The position numbers and the translations under genes were made by a program. Below the pieces are notes generated by a model. That model worked only from the letters and a program-made list of their open reading frames with translations, had not been told where the DNA came from and did not search any database. 64,000 bases of DNA from JAFGRU01 sp963665915 (GTDB lineage Bacteria > Desulfobacterota > Desulfuromonadia > Desulfuromonadales > JAAYDE01): contig CAXXSG010000005.1 of the NCBI GenBank assembly GCA_963665915.2, positions 1-64,000 on the forward strand, given 5' to 3'. Of this stretch, positions 1 through 8,447 are shown piece by piece (the stretch's first letter is position 1; each line of letters begins with the position of its first letter).

Positions 1-2
1 TC

Positions 3-140
3 TGGGTAGAGCCAGTGATACTGAAGAATAGCACTTTTTCAAAAAGGCTTTCGGGCGATCCGATAAGTCAAATCGAAAAAGAAAAAAAGGCCCTGGGTGA
101 TCCAGACGCCCCGCTGTTTTTGATGTCCCACTTACTTTAA
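3..140 (+). CDS. C-terminal end of a phage protein (partial)
   Basis: An open frame enters from the left edge and stops at 138-140, giving about 45 residues ending in DAPLFLMSHLL. It stops 23 bases before the capsid gene on the same strand. In HK97-type phages the gene before the capsid is normally the prohead protease or portal, so this is probably the tail of one of them. The visible residues hold no motif that decides between the two. Confidence 0.4.
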   Translation, partial: WVEPVILKNSTFSKRLSGDPISQIEKEKKALGDPDAPLFLMSHLL

Positions 141-163
141 CCAAGAATAGAGAGGAATTAAAG

Positions 164-1285
164 ATGAAGGAATTTAAAGAGTTAATTGAAAAACAGGGAG
201 AGGCATTTGTGGCCTTTAAAGAAAAACAGGAAGAGAGACTCGTTCTCCTGGAAGATGCCGTAGATGAGCATATAGTCAAATCACAGCGGCCTTCTATTGG
301 GGGCAGTTCCAGCATTGGCACCAAGCAGCTTTCCGATGGCCTGAGAGAATTTGCCCGAACCGGTGACCTCGAATATATCAAGGCCATGAGTGTTGGGAGT
401 GATTCTGATGGGGGCTATCTTCAGGTTAACGAGCTGGCAAAAGCGATTTACAACGTCCCACCGAGCATGGCACCGATGCGATCACTGGCAAACACCATAA
501 AGATCGGAACCAGCGCCCTTGAGATTCCAGTGAGCGCCGATTGGCCCGCCGGCGATTGGGTGGCTGAAACTGGATCGCGGTCAGAAACGGACAGCCCGAC
601 CATCAAAAAAGTTACCATTGAGGCAAACGAAATCTATTGCGCCCCAAAATTGACCCAGAAGCTGTTGGACGATGCGGCATTCAATCTGTCAGATTGGCTC
701 CTTGGTCGCATTGGTGAAAAATTCGCTACCTTGGAAGAAACGGCGTATATCACCGGCGATGGTGTCGGCGAGCCGAAAGGGCTGACCGCTTATGATACCA
801 GCTCGGACGGCGATAGCTCAAGGACATGGGGAGAAATTCAATATGTTAAGAGCGGGGCGGCTGGCGCATTTACTAGCGATGCTCCCACAGATGCTCTGGT
901 AAATGTGATTGCGGAACTGGCAACCCCTTACCACAGCAATGCCTCCTGGCTGATGAACCGAAGCACTGCCGCCACCATCCGCAAGCTGAAGGATGAGCAA
1001 GGACGCAGTCTTTGGGAGCCAAACACCCAAATAGGCCAGCCCCCTCTCCTGCTTGGTTATCCGGTTTATATGGACGACAACATGCCAGCCATTGCCGCGG
1101 ATAGCTTGTCCATTGCCTTTGGGGATTTCCAACGGGCTTATACCATTGTCAATCGGCATGGCGTACGGCTGATTCTGGACAATCTCTCCAGCAAGCCGTA
1201 TAGCATTTTTTATTGCTATCGCCGGGTTGGTGGCGGTGTGGTTGATTTTAATGCCATCAAGTTGATGAAATTCGCAACTAGTTAA
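164..1285 (+). CDS. HK97-family phage major capsid protein
   Basis: The 373-residue product has the layout of an HK97-fold major capsid protein. A charged, helical N-terminal scaffold-like segment (about residues 1-45) leads, after a Ser/Gly-rich linker near 46-55, into the capsid domain. Family features seen are the S-DSDGGYLQV stretch near 78-87, a W-V-A-E-T segment near 130, an ITGDGVGEPKGL segment near 195 and a WLMNRSTAATIRKLKD helix near 262. An AGAGAGG-like ribosome site (agagaggaatt) precedes the ATG. It would build the icosahedral head shell. No terminase, portal or tail genes follow, so this looks like the edge of a truncated prophage or a lone remnant. Family assignment is firm; whether it is still functional is unknown. 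Confidence 0.9.
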   Translation: MKEFKELIEKQGEAFVAFKEKQEERLVLLEDAVDEHIVKSQRPSIGGSSSIGTKQLSDGLREFARTGDLEYIKAMSVGSDSDGGYLQVNELAKAIYNVPPSMAPMRSLANTIKIGTSALEIPVSADWPAGDWVAETGSRSETDSPTIKKVTIEANEIYCAPKLTQKLLDDAAFNLSDWLLGRIGEKFATLEETAYITGDGVGEPKGLTAYDTSSDGDSSRTWGEIQYVKSGAAGAFTSDAPTDALVNVIAELATPYHSNASWLMNRSTAATIRKLKDEQGRSLWEPNTQIGQPPLLLGYPVYMDDNMPAIAADSLSIAFGDFQRAYTIVNRHGVRLILDNLSSKPYSIFYCYRRVGGGVVDFNAIKLMKFATS

Positions 1286-1391
1286 AGCGTTTAATCTGGC
1301 AGGCATTTTTTGAGATCACTGCCAGAGGCGGACCATTCAGCAGGTGTCCGTCGCATAAAAAATAACAGCTGAAATTCGGTGGACACCACCC

Positions 1392-1413
1392 TTTCCGGTG
1401 TCGCGACCGGAAA
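1392..1413. repeat. Perfect inverted repeat (8-bp stem)
   Basis: TTTCCGGT at 1392-1399 pairs with ACCGGAAA at 1406-1413 around a 6-base loop. It sits immediately before a terminator hairpin and may form a double-hairpin transcript end for the capsid gene. Confidence 0.5.
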
Positions 1414-1416
1414 CAG

Positions 1417-1450
1417 AAAAGCCCTCTGTGTGATGCGGAGGGCTTTTGTT
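1417..1450 (+). terminator. Rho-independent terminator after the capsid gene
   Basis: AAAAGCCCTC (1417-1426) pairs perfectly with GAGGGCTTTT (1438-1447) around an 11-base loop. The T-run is short, but A and T tracts on both sides suggest it could work in either direction. Confidence 0.7.
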
Positions 1451-1739
1451 ATTTGTCGGATTTCTTTACAAAATTTCAAGGGATTAAGCACCCCAAATTT
1501 TTAAAAATAGCTTAACTTATCGAATTAATATGATTATTATTAATTTCTCGATCTCTTTTTCTTGTCGAAATTTTTTACATAATCGAAATTTTCATTTTAC
1601 AAAAATTTCAACCTATTGATTTTATTGAAAGTTTTTCTCTGGAATTGAATATGCATATTTAGTCACATTGGTTTTTTGGAATAAGTTAATCAAGACCACT
1701 TTTTTGTGTTGGATGAACTTTTTGAAAAGGGGGTTGGGG

Positions 1740-2308
1740 ATGAGAGTTAATGCCACACTATTTCTGCTATGTGCTTTCTTATGTTTTGCTGTTCCAGCAA
1801 ATTCTGCATTTATGCATATTGAAAGCGATTCAGGTTGGTTACTAAGCCCAGATTCTGAATACATGGCAAACTATTATCATGATTGGAGCGATAGATATAC
1901 CTATAATCCGGAAACAGATTTGATATGTTCTATAATTGTGACAGTGCTTTCATATGATTATGATTTTAATTCAGACCAATCTTGATTCAGAATCCAACAT
2001 ATCAGATTTTCTGGCTGATGGTGACAGAATTTGGAGTGGAGACTTAAATGTTACTGAGATATTAGATGTTAGTCCAGTTTTAGTTGACCCTTCCTATTTT
2101 CGTGTTTTTTTGGATAGTTCTGTAACTATTGGAATTGAAAAAGAGGCCAGGTTTAACATCTCCACATGGAGATTTCATGGTACGGTCAATAGTCAATCTT
2201 AATGTTAAACGAACACCCCCTGCCCCCGTCCCTGAACCCTCCACCATGCTTTTGTTTGGCGTTGGCTTAGTTGGGCTGGTGGGATTCAGGAAAAAGTTCA
2301 AAAACTGA
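1740..2308 (+). pseudogene. PEP-CTERM sorted exported protein, broken by two frameshifts
   Basis: Three consecutive frames together make one typical PEP-CTERM protein of about 188 residues. Frame one starts at ATG 1740 behind an aaggggg ribosome site and encodes a signal peptide (MRVNATLFLLCAFLCFAVP then ANSA). Frame two carries the middle from about 1960 to 2202. Frame three ends with VPEPSTMLLFGVGLVGLV and basic residues FRKKFKN, the VPEP motif, membrane helix and Arg/Lys tail recognised by exosortase. Removing one T near 1971 and one T near 2199 restores a single frame. Such proteins are exported and sorted to the surface or exopolysaccharide. The breaks may be real decay or sequence errors, as other frameshifts in the first 8 kb also sit on homopolymers. 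The body of the protein has no recognised domain. Confidence 0.82.
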
Positions 2309-2329
2309 TTATAACTTCATACTTTTTTC

Positions 2330-2361
2330 GCCCCTAGCGAGATGCTGGGGGCTTTTTTTTT
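2330..2361 (+). terminator. Terminator of the PEP-CTERM gene
   Basis: GCCCCTAGC (2330-2338) pairs with GCTGGGGGC (2344-2352), with one unpaired base, followed by an unbroken run of T residues. It lies 22 bases after the PEP-CTERM stop codon. Confidence 0.8.
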
Positions 2362-2471
2362 GTTTGAGGGACTAAGGTCGAATCGAAGTACACCCTTCTT
2401 GACTACCGAAAAAAGGATTGTTAAGTTCAATTAAACTTTTTAATTTTTACACTCTAATTCCGGGGGCAAAA

Positions 2472-3215
2472 ATGGCTGAGGAATTAAACGGAAAAGAAAA
2501 TGTTGAAACACAAAATTCAGATGGACAGACCGGCGATCTTCCAGAAAAAAAGAACGGCGATTCCTTTTCAAAACGTCACAGCAAAATTATAGCCTATTCC
2601 GCATTAGGTTCTTTCCTTGTAACAGCCGTGTTGGCTACCCTGACAGGCTTATCATTAAAAGAAGTGAAACAACAAAGGGAACTATCCTATAGGCAGTTTG
2701 TAATGGCAAATAGGCCAAACATTGAAATTTTTGTAAGCAAGGATGGTTTAATATTAAATGATAATGCCAGTTATGTTGACTGGAGCGTCAAAAACAGTGG
2801 GGGTGATATTGAAGATGTATCCTATTTGTGTACTTTATTCGATGTTAAGGAAACTAGAGAAAAAGGAGTTACAATTGAAGGTTTCTATGAATTTAACACC
2901 AGTCGAAAAAACCAAAATAAGGGAACAACACTTAGTTTAAAAAGCCCAATTGAAGTAGAGGAAAACCTTAAAAGAATTAAAAATATAAAGTCAGGTGACA
3001 AAACAAAAAATGTACTTTTGCTTTATTTAAAAGCCGATTATAAAATACCAGCTGAACTTACTATTGATAAAATTTCTCGCAAAGACAGTCGCTTCAATTT
3101 ACATGTTTGGAGTGAGGATCATAATAGATTTGAAGATTTATCAATAACACTTTTTGATCTATTAGTTAAAAAAATTGGGGAAGAAAAATTAAAAGGAACA
3201 AACAGTCCAAATTAG
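2472..3215 (+). CDS. Single-pass membrane protein of unknown function
   Basis: The 247-residue product begins at ATG 2472 (a TTG 54 bases upstream is possible, but the ATG has a gggggc ribosome site at the right distance). Residues 1-40 are hydrophilic and Glu/Lys/Asn-rich. One membrane helix lies at about 43-67 (KIIAYSALGSFLVTAVLATL). The rest is a soluble, probably beta-rich domain containing NRPNIEIFV and VDWSVKNSGGDIEDV, a pattern seen in membrane-anchored proteins of mobile regions. It is AT-rich relative to the chromosomal genes to the right and lies inside the presumed element, so it may be cargo. I do not recognise the family. Confidence 0.7.
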   Translation: MAEELNGKENVETQNSDGQTGDLPEKKNGDSFSKRHSKIIAYSALGSFLVTAVLATLTGLSLKEVKQQRELSYRQFVMANRPNIEIFVSKDGLILNDNASYVDWSVKNSGGDIEDVSYLCTLFDVKETREKGVTIEGFYEFNTSRKNQNKGTTLSLKSPIEVEENLKRIKNIKSGDKTKNVLLLYLKADYKIPAELTIDKISRKDSRFNLHVWSEDHNRFEDLSITLFDLLVKKIGEEKLKGTNSPN

Positions 3216-3330
3216 GAAACAAAAAGTCAGACCCTCTAGAAAACCAATCCCAAGCAACCACCTCAGATTCACACTTGGGCGGTTTTTTAGACTATTACCA
3301 AATCCGTTACCAAATTGCTTTTTAAAAACG

Positions 3331-3370
3331 ACAAGGACTTGGGAAATCACCCTAAGTCCTTGTTTTTTAT
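3331..3370. terminator. Hairpin terminator, first of two related copies
   Basis: ACAAGGACTT (3331-3340) pairs perfectly with AAGTCCTTGT (3354-3363), followed by TTTTT. It closes the transcript of the membrane protein gene. The same stem sequence recurs at 3451-3482 next to the tRNA, which suggests duplication at an integration site. Confidence 0.75.
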
Positions 3371-3476
3371 GGAGCCGCCCATCGGATTTGACCAACAACC
3401 CGCACCCTTAGACGGCTGGGACAAAACTGGGACAAAAAAACTTATAAAAAAAGGACTTAAAGGAAAAATCCCTTAA
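3369..3476 (+). other. 35-codon frame, possible integrase tail
   Basis: A short frame encodes a basic tail with GWDKTGTKKLIKKGLKG and stops inside the second hairpin, 15 bases from the tRNA 3' end. Tyrosine integrases of tRNA-targeting elements often end at this spot with a similar basic tail. This is a weak inference from position and composition; it may simply be non-coding. Confidence 0.2.
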
Positions 3477-3488
3477 GTCCTTGTTTTT
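3451..3488. terminator. Hairpin terminator of tRNA-Gln, second related copy
   Basis: AAGGACTTAA (3451-3460) pairs with TTAAGTCCTT (3473-3482). Read on the minus strand it comes directly after the tRNA CCA end and is followed by seven T residues, so it is a good terminator for the tRNA; on the plus strand it is followed by GTTTTT. Its stem shares AAGGACTT and AAGTCCTT with the hairpin at 3331-3363. Confidence 0.75.
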
Positions 3489-3490
3489 AT

Positions 3491-3565
3491 TGGCTGGGGG
3501 AGAGGGATTTGAACCCCCGTAGACGGAGTCAGAGTCCGTAGTCCTGCCGCTAGACGATCCCCCCA
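3491..3565 (-). tRNA. tRNA-Gln (anticodon CTG)
   Basis: The minus-strand sequence folds as a tRNA. The acceptor stem begins TGGGGGG, the anticodon stem ACGGA/TCCGT encloses loop CTCTGAC (anticodon CTG, reading CAG), the T-loop is TTCAAAT, and the discriminator G is followed by an encoded CCA. The U1-A72 start is typical of bacterial tRNA-Gln. The 5' strand has six Gs after T1 where five are usual, which displaces the normal U8; this could be a homopolymer miscall. The 3' end faces the phage-derived region, the side on which elements integrate into tRNA genes. Confidence 0.9.
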
Positions 3566-3827
3566 TCAACGCAGCCGAAAATTTAACAGGAAATATTTTT
3601 GTTGTCAACCCCATTCAGGCCACCCAATAATCCACAGAAAATGGTGTGCCCATATCATCTTTCCCCACCGCCAGGGGCAATGCTGATCGCGAAGAATCGT
3701 TTCGAAAAATGAGGAATTTGAGAACAGATTTTTTGTAAATTGGAGACCAGATAATAGAGCTATTTGTCGAGAAGGCCCTGAAATATGTATCTATTTGCCG
3801 ATTTCACTGCAGATTTCAGGTCTAAGG

Positions 3828-4541
3828 CTAGCCGCCTCCCAGATAGGCGTTTTGAACATTGGGATCCGCCAGGAGAACGTCAGCAGAATCTTCAAGCACA
3901 ACATGCCCAACTTCGAAAACATAGCCTCGATGCGCAAGCTTGAGCGCTGCTCGGGCGTTCTGTTCGACAAGGAGAATCGTCAGGCCGGCGTCATTGATCT
4001 CTTTGAGAGTCTTGAAAATCGCCTTAACCAATATGGGTGCCAGCCCGAGACTCGGTTCGTCCAGAAGCAGCACCTTGGGGTTGGCCATCAGAGCCCTGCC
4101 GATGGCAAGCATCTGTTGTTCCCCTCCACTCAGGGTCCCCGCAAGCTGACTTTTCCGTTCCGCGAGAACCGGGAAAAGTTCGTAAATCCAGCCGGAGGTT
4201 CGCTCAACATTGGCTCCGTCCCGGTTGGTAAAAGCGCCCAGGTTGAGGTTTTCCTGCACGGTGAGGGTACTGAAAACCCGCCGCCCCTCGGGGGCCTGAG
4301 CCACCCCCATTTCCACAACCTTGTGGGCTGGATACTTGCTGATTTGTCGAATCTTCGAAAAAAAATCGCTCCGGCACTCGCTTTGACCAGGCCGCTGATG
4401 GCCAGCAGGGTTGTAGACTTGCCGGCCCCCGTTAGCACCAAGAATAGTGACAATCTCACCCTTCTCAACGTGCAGATCGATGCCGTGCAGAACTTCCACC
4501 TGTCCGTATTTGACATGAAGATTTTCTACTTTAAGTATCAT
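3828..4541 (-). pseudogene. livF: LIV-type ABC transporter ATPase LivF, frameshifted
   Basis: This is the second cytoplasmic ATPase of a branched-chain amino acid type importer. It begins at ATG 4541 (MILKVENLHVKYGQVEVL) and ends with QNAYLGGG. The signature LSGGEQQMLAIGRALM, Walker B VLLLDEPSLGLAP and H-loop region LLVEQNA are in frame. Walker A is not: the frame runs from GANG into unrelated residues, while GAGKSTT lies one base away. One surplus G in the C-run at about 4423-4427 and one base change in the A-run at about 4367-4374 restore a normal LivF. As written, about 27 residues including the P-loop lysine are scrambled. It ends the livK-H-M-G-F operon, 13 bases after livG. Real decay and sequence error both remain possible. 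Confidence 0.85.
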
Positions 4542-4554
4542 TGTTGCCACAACC

Positions 4555-5323
4555 TCAATCAGCCCCCAAATAGGCTTCGATAACTTTGGGATCGTTTTTA
4601 ATATTTTCCGGTGTCCCTTCGGCAATCTTGCAGCCGTATTCCAGGACCACAAGGTGTTCGCAAGCCCGCATAACCAAGCTCATATCGTGTTCGATAAGAA
4701 GAATGGTCAGGCCTCTCTCTTTCAATTTTCCAATCAGACCGATGAGAGCCTCGGTTTCCTGTTTCGTTCATTCCTCCTGCCGGTTCATCGAGAATCAAAA
4801 GTCGGGGCTGGGTCGCCAGGGCCCGGGCCACCTCAAGAAGCCTCTGGTTTCCATAGGAGAGGTTGCAGGAAACCTGGGTTTCCTGCCCTTTCAATCCGAC
4901 AAACTCCAGTTCCTCAAGGCAGAAACGTAAAGCCTCCCGCTCTTCATTTCTTTCAAAACGGGTTTTTACCATCCCCGAGACGAGTCCCGGCTTTCATCCG
5001 GCAGTGGCGGCCTGCCAGTACATTTTCAAGAACTGAAAGCTTCTGAAAAAGACGGATTGTCTGAAATGTGCGGGCAATTCCCATGGAAACAATCTTGTGG
5101 GTCCTGAGCCCGTTAACCGAGGTCCCGGAAAAAAAATGATTTCGCCCTGATCTGACTGATAGTTGCCCGTGATCAGGTTAAACACCGTCGTTTTTCCGGC
5201 TCCATTGGGACCGATCAGGCCAACAACCGCCCCCTCTTCCACATCAAAAGAAACCTGGTTGACGGCGGTCAGTCCACCAAATTTTTTAGTCAGATCGCGA
5301 ATGCTCAGCAAACTCATGGACAC
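4555..5323 (-). pseudogene. livG: LIV-type ABC transporter ATPase LivG, frameshifted
   Basis: This is the first ATPase of the importer. The N-terminal part is normal (SIRDLTKKFGG; Walker A GPNGAGKTT). After GEIIF the frame is lost. The rest of LivG is recoverable from other frames: TSVNGLRTHKIVSMGIARTF, then LSYGNQRLLEVARAL (signature), LLILDEPAGGMN (Walker B), LLIEHDMSLVM and the terminal VIEAYLGAD, stopping at 4555. Three single-base changes, at the A-run near 5131-5138, the C-run near 4974-4977 and the T-run near 4766-4768, would give one intact frame of about 255 residues. The start is GTG 5323, overlapping the livM stop, or ATG 5317. Function in vivo depends on whether these are real mutations. 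Confidence 0.85.
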
Positions 5324-6267
5324 TACCTGTCGAGCGATTTAAAAACCCTGGGTCGGTGTGGAAGGATTCCTTCCGTGCGGAAAATCATCATGATCATCAT
5401 AGCGAGACCGAAGAACCACATGCGAGCTGTTGCAAATCCACGGAAAACTTCGGGTAAACCGATAATCAGGAAGGTCCCCAGAAGAACCCCCGCGATGTTC
5501 CCGGAGCCTCCGAGGATAACAATAATGAAAATCACGACCGATTCCCAGAAGCTGAAGGATTCTGGCGAGATAATACTCATTTTCGAAGCGTAAAGTGTCC
5601 CGGCCATGCCGGCCCAGGCCGCCCCGATCATAAAAGCATAGAGCTGGTAGCGCCCGGTATTGATTCCACTTCCCTCTGCTGCGGTCATATCCTCACGGAG
5701 ATAATCGAGGGCGCGACCAAACCGCGAATTCTTGAGACGGGTGAAAAGGAAAATGGTGACTGCGACGAAACCCCAGATCAGGTAAAAGAATTCCTCTGGC
5801 CGGCGAATCTTGAAACCGAAAAAAATGGGACGATCGATGCCGAATATGCCGTTAGGACCGCCGGTAATGCCGAAAACATCATTGATCAGTGCAATCCGGA
5901 TTATTTCACCGACGCCGACGGTGACTATCAGGAGATAATCTCCCCTCAGATGAATAACCGGGCGAGCGACAATAAGACCAAAAATCCCGGCGACAATTCC
6001 ACTGGCCGGAAGGGTCCAGAGAATTGGCAGCCCGAACTGGGTATTCAAATAGGCCGCCGCATAAGCTCCGACAGCGAAAAAGGCCGCGTGCCCCATATTG
6101 TAAAGACCGGCGTCACCGAGAATGATGTTGAGACTAAGGGCGAGGATGGCATAAAGCCCAACGCTGTTCAGCACATCGACCCAGTAGGAGTTCAAATAGA
6201 AAGGCGAAGTTACCAGGACCAGCGCAAAGGCGGCCCAACAGAAATTTTTATATTTCAAGGTGGTCAT
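5323..6267 (-). CDS. livM: LIV-type ABC transporter permease LivM
   Basis: The 314-residue integral membrane protein belongs to the LivM permease family, with about nine hydrophobic helices. Seen in order: WVDVLNSVGLYAILALSLNI, GDAGLYNMGHAAFFAVGAY (the conserved G-x-x-x-x-G-HAAF segment) and LRGDYLLIVTVGVGEIIR, the conserved coupling region. Together with LivH it forms the inner-membrane pore for leucine/isoleucine/valine-type or related substrates. It overlaps livH by four bases (ATGA), indicating translational coupling. Unlike the flanking ATPase and binding-protein genes it is intact. Confidence 0.93.
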   Translation of the reverse strand: MTTLKYKNFCWAAFALVLVTSPFYLNSYWVDVLNSVGLYAILALSLNIILGDAGLYNMGHAAFFAVGAYAAAYLNTQFGLPILWTLPASGIVAGIFGLIVARPVIHLRGDYLLIVTVGVGEIIRIALINDVFGITGGPNGIFGIDRPIFFGFKIRRPEEFFYLIWGFVAVTIFLFTRLKNSRFGRALDYLREDMTAAEGSGINTGRYQLYAFMIGAAWAGMAGTLYASKMSIISPESFSFWESVVIFIIVILGGSGNIAGVLLGTFLIIGLPEVFRGFATARMWFFGLAMMIMMIFRTEGILPHRPRVFKSLDR

Positions 6268-7169
6268 ATCTTATCAGCCACCCTTTCGCCCAGTATTCCC
6301 ATCGGACGCACAATCAGAATGACAATCAGGACACAAAAAGCAATGGCATCTTTCCAGGCAATGGAAATATAGGCGGCGCCCATGGCTTCAATAACGCCGA
6401 GAAGGAGGCCGCCGACCATAGCACCTGGAATATTGCCGATTCCTCCAAGTATAGCTGCCGTGAAAGCTTTCAACCCATAGGCCCAGCCCATGGTGAAGTT
6501 GACCTGGCCGTAGTAGAGCCCGACCATCAGGCCGGCTACGCCGCCCAAACCCGGGCCGATCAGAAAAACAATCATGATGACCTGATTGACATTGATTCCC
6601 ATCAGTTTGGCGGCTCCCTGGTCAATGGCGGCCGCACGAATGGCTGTTCCGAGGCGTGTTTTTTGAATAAAAAGGAATAATCCGCCCATCATGACCAGAG
6701 ACGCAGCGAGGATGAGTATCCGAACCAGCGGCACCTGCAAACCGAAAATATCGACAGCAGTTCTCGGCAGGATGTCCAGGGGATAGACGTAATTTTTTGC
6801 CCCGTAAATAAGCATGATGGTGTTCTGGAGAAAAATGGAAGCTCCCAGCGCGGAAACAACAGCGGAAAGGCGATGTGAATCTCTGAGGGGCCTGTAGGCC
6901 ACTCTTTCCAACAAGGCACCGGCAATACCTACAAAACCCGTCACCATAACAGCCAGAACAATAAGCCCGACAACAATTCCGAGATGCCCGGACAATCCGA
7001 GGGATGTCAGGAAGGTCAGCCCAAGGTAAGCACCCAGGGTGAAAAGGTCTCCATGAGCGAAGTTGATCAGCTTAAGGACCCCATAGACCATGGTGTAACC
7101 AAGGGCGATCAGAGCATAGATCCCACCCACGGCAAGGCCATTTGTCAATTGCTGGAAAAACTCTTCCAT
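6264..7169 (-). CDS. livH: LIV-type ABC transporter permease LivH
   Basis: The 301-residue permease carries the LivH hallmarks: MEEFFQQLTNGLAVGGIYAL, the segment IALGYTMVYGVLKLINFAHG, and near the C-terminus LKAFTAAILGGIGNIPGAM followed by GVIEAMGAAYIS. Eight or nine membrane helices are evident. It is the partner of LivM in the membrane channel. It begins with ATG at 7167-7169 preceded by an aaggaaa-type site, and follows the binding-protein gene with a strong intercistronic hairpin between them. Confidence 0.93.
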   Translation of the reverse strand: MEEFFQQLTNGLAVGGIYALIALGYTMVYGVLKLINFAHGDLFTLGAYLGLTFLTSLGLSGHLGIVVGLIVLAVMVTGFVGIAGALLERVAYRPLRDSHRLSAVVSALGASIFLQNTIMLIYGAKNYVYPLDILPRTAVDIFGLQVPLVRILILAASLVMMGGLFLFIQKTRLGTAIRAAAIDQGAAKLMGINVNQVIMIVFLIGPGLGGVAGLMVGLYYGQVNFTMGWAYGLKAFTAAILGGIGNIPGAMVGGLLLGVIEAMGAAYISIAWKDAIAFCVLIVILIVRPMGILGERVADKI

Positions 7170-7196
7170 TTTTTCCTTCCGGGCGACACAAAATCA

Positions 7197-7226
7197 GGCG
7201 GCCTGTACACTCTGCGACAGGCCGCC
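7197..7226 (-). promoter_or_regulatory. Intercistronic hairpin between livK and livH
   Basis: GGCGGCCTGT (7197-7206) pairs perfectly with ACAGGCCGCC (7217-7226) around a 10-base loop. There is no long U-run after it. Hairpins in this position in solute-binding-protein operons usually protect the upstream message or partly terminate, giving more binding protein than permease. Confidence 0.6.
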
Positions 7227-7318
7227 AACATGGAAATGATCATCCGGATGATGCCGGCCGGCTTCGGGATAAGGTGCCCGTAGATTTATCCGACTGATTA
7301 TTTAAATAATCCTTTTGT

Positions 7319-8447
7319 TTATTGGGGCTGAAGTTTGAAGTTTCCGTCAGCGTCGATCAGGTAAACACGATAAACTTCGCCGACACGATCTCCCCTTGCC
7401 GTTAAATGCGATACCACCGGTAAGTCCGGAAATGTTTCCCTGCCCACTATGGAGAAAATCGGCAAGTTTGTCAGAGTCAGTGGTTTTGGCAGCCTTGACC
7501 GCTTCGGTAATTGTCAGGAAACCGTCCCCGGAGAGTACAGCCCAGATGGAGCCGGGATAATTGCCATACTTGGCTTTGTAGGCTTTAAGGAAGGATTTTG
7601 ATTTTTCAAAGGGAAGGTCCTGCGGAACTGGAGGGCTGAGGAAATAATACCCTTCAGCCGCTTTTTTACCGGCAATTTTAACAAGGTCGGGATTGTTGGT
7701 GGCATCGCCGCCGACAAAAGGCACCTTCCAGTTCATTTCCAATTTTTGCCGGAGGATCAGCCCAAGTTCAGGATAATAACCGGTGAAGAAGACAACATCA
7801 GGTTTGGCCGCCTTCATTTTGGTGAGAATGGCCGTATAATCCCTTTCACCGGGAGTCAGGGCATCGAAAAAGACAATTTCAGCCCCGCTTTTTTCCAGAA
7901 GCCCACGGGTTTCATCCGCCAGCCCCTTGGCATAACTAGTGTTGTCGTGGAGAACAGCAACATTTTTGAAGCCCATACCCTGGATGGTCTGGGCGGCAAC
8001 CCGGCCTTGTTCATCGTCACGGGGAGAAGTTCTGAAAAAATATTTCAGACCTTTTTCCGTCAGGCGAATAGCTGTGGAGCCGTTCGCCACCTGGATAATG
8101 GAAAAATCATCATAAATCGACTGGGATGCTTCAGTTACGGACGAACCGTAGGTTCCTACCACCGCGATAACATCCTGGGTAGCGAGGCGCTGAGCGGCCA
8201 AAGAAGCGGTACGGGGATCACCGCCGTCATCTGCAGCAATGACTTCAACCTTCTGCCCGAGAAGACCTCCCTTGGCGTTTATTTCTTCGGCAAGGAGAGT
8301 GGCGATGTTTTTCATCTCTTCGCCCTCGCTTGCCCAGGAGCCGGTCAAGGGGGCCATCAGACCGATCTTGATGGTTTTTGCCATGGAAATTCCGGCACAG
8401 GTAAGCAGAAATGTCAGCGCAAGCCCTATGGTAAAAAATCGTTTCAT
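7319..8447 (-). pseudogene. livK: LIV-type substrate-binding protein, frameshifted near the end
   Basis: This is a periplasmic Leu/Ile/Val-type binding protein with signal peptide MKRFFTIGLALTFLLTCAG-ISMA and mature start KTIKIGLMAPLTGSWASEG. The type-1 periplasmic fold is seen through GTYGSSVTEASQSIYD and GQGRVAAQTIQ-type segments. As read, it stops at 7347 after NGKG-RSCRRSLSCLPDRR. Removing one C from the run at 7392-7395 gives the expected tail GDRVGEVYRVYLIDADGNFK and a stop at 7319-7321. The damage touches only the last 20-30 residues, so function might survive. It starts at ATG 8447 behind aaaggagtg and heads the minus-strand operon. Confidence 0.88.

Larger units (their letters stand above)
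1286..1739. other. Gene-free stretch after the capsid gene
   Basis: No coding frame is convincing here. The first 160 bases hold two adjacent hairpins (1392-1413 and 1417-1449). The rest, about 1495-1735, is very AT-rich and probably carries the promoter of the PEP-CTERM gene; I could not pick a clear -35/-10 pair. Confidence 0.5.

Noticed and set aside
818..1306. 162-codon minus-strand frame inside the capsid gene
   Set aside because: Antisense to a clear HK97 capsid gene.
4542..4652. Upstream extension of the LivF frame to 4652
   Set aside because: The added residues are out-of-frame livG sequence; the conserved start is ATG 4541.
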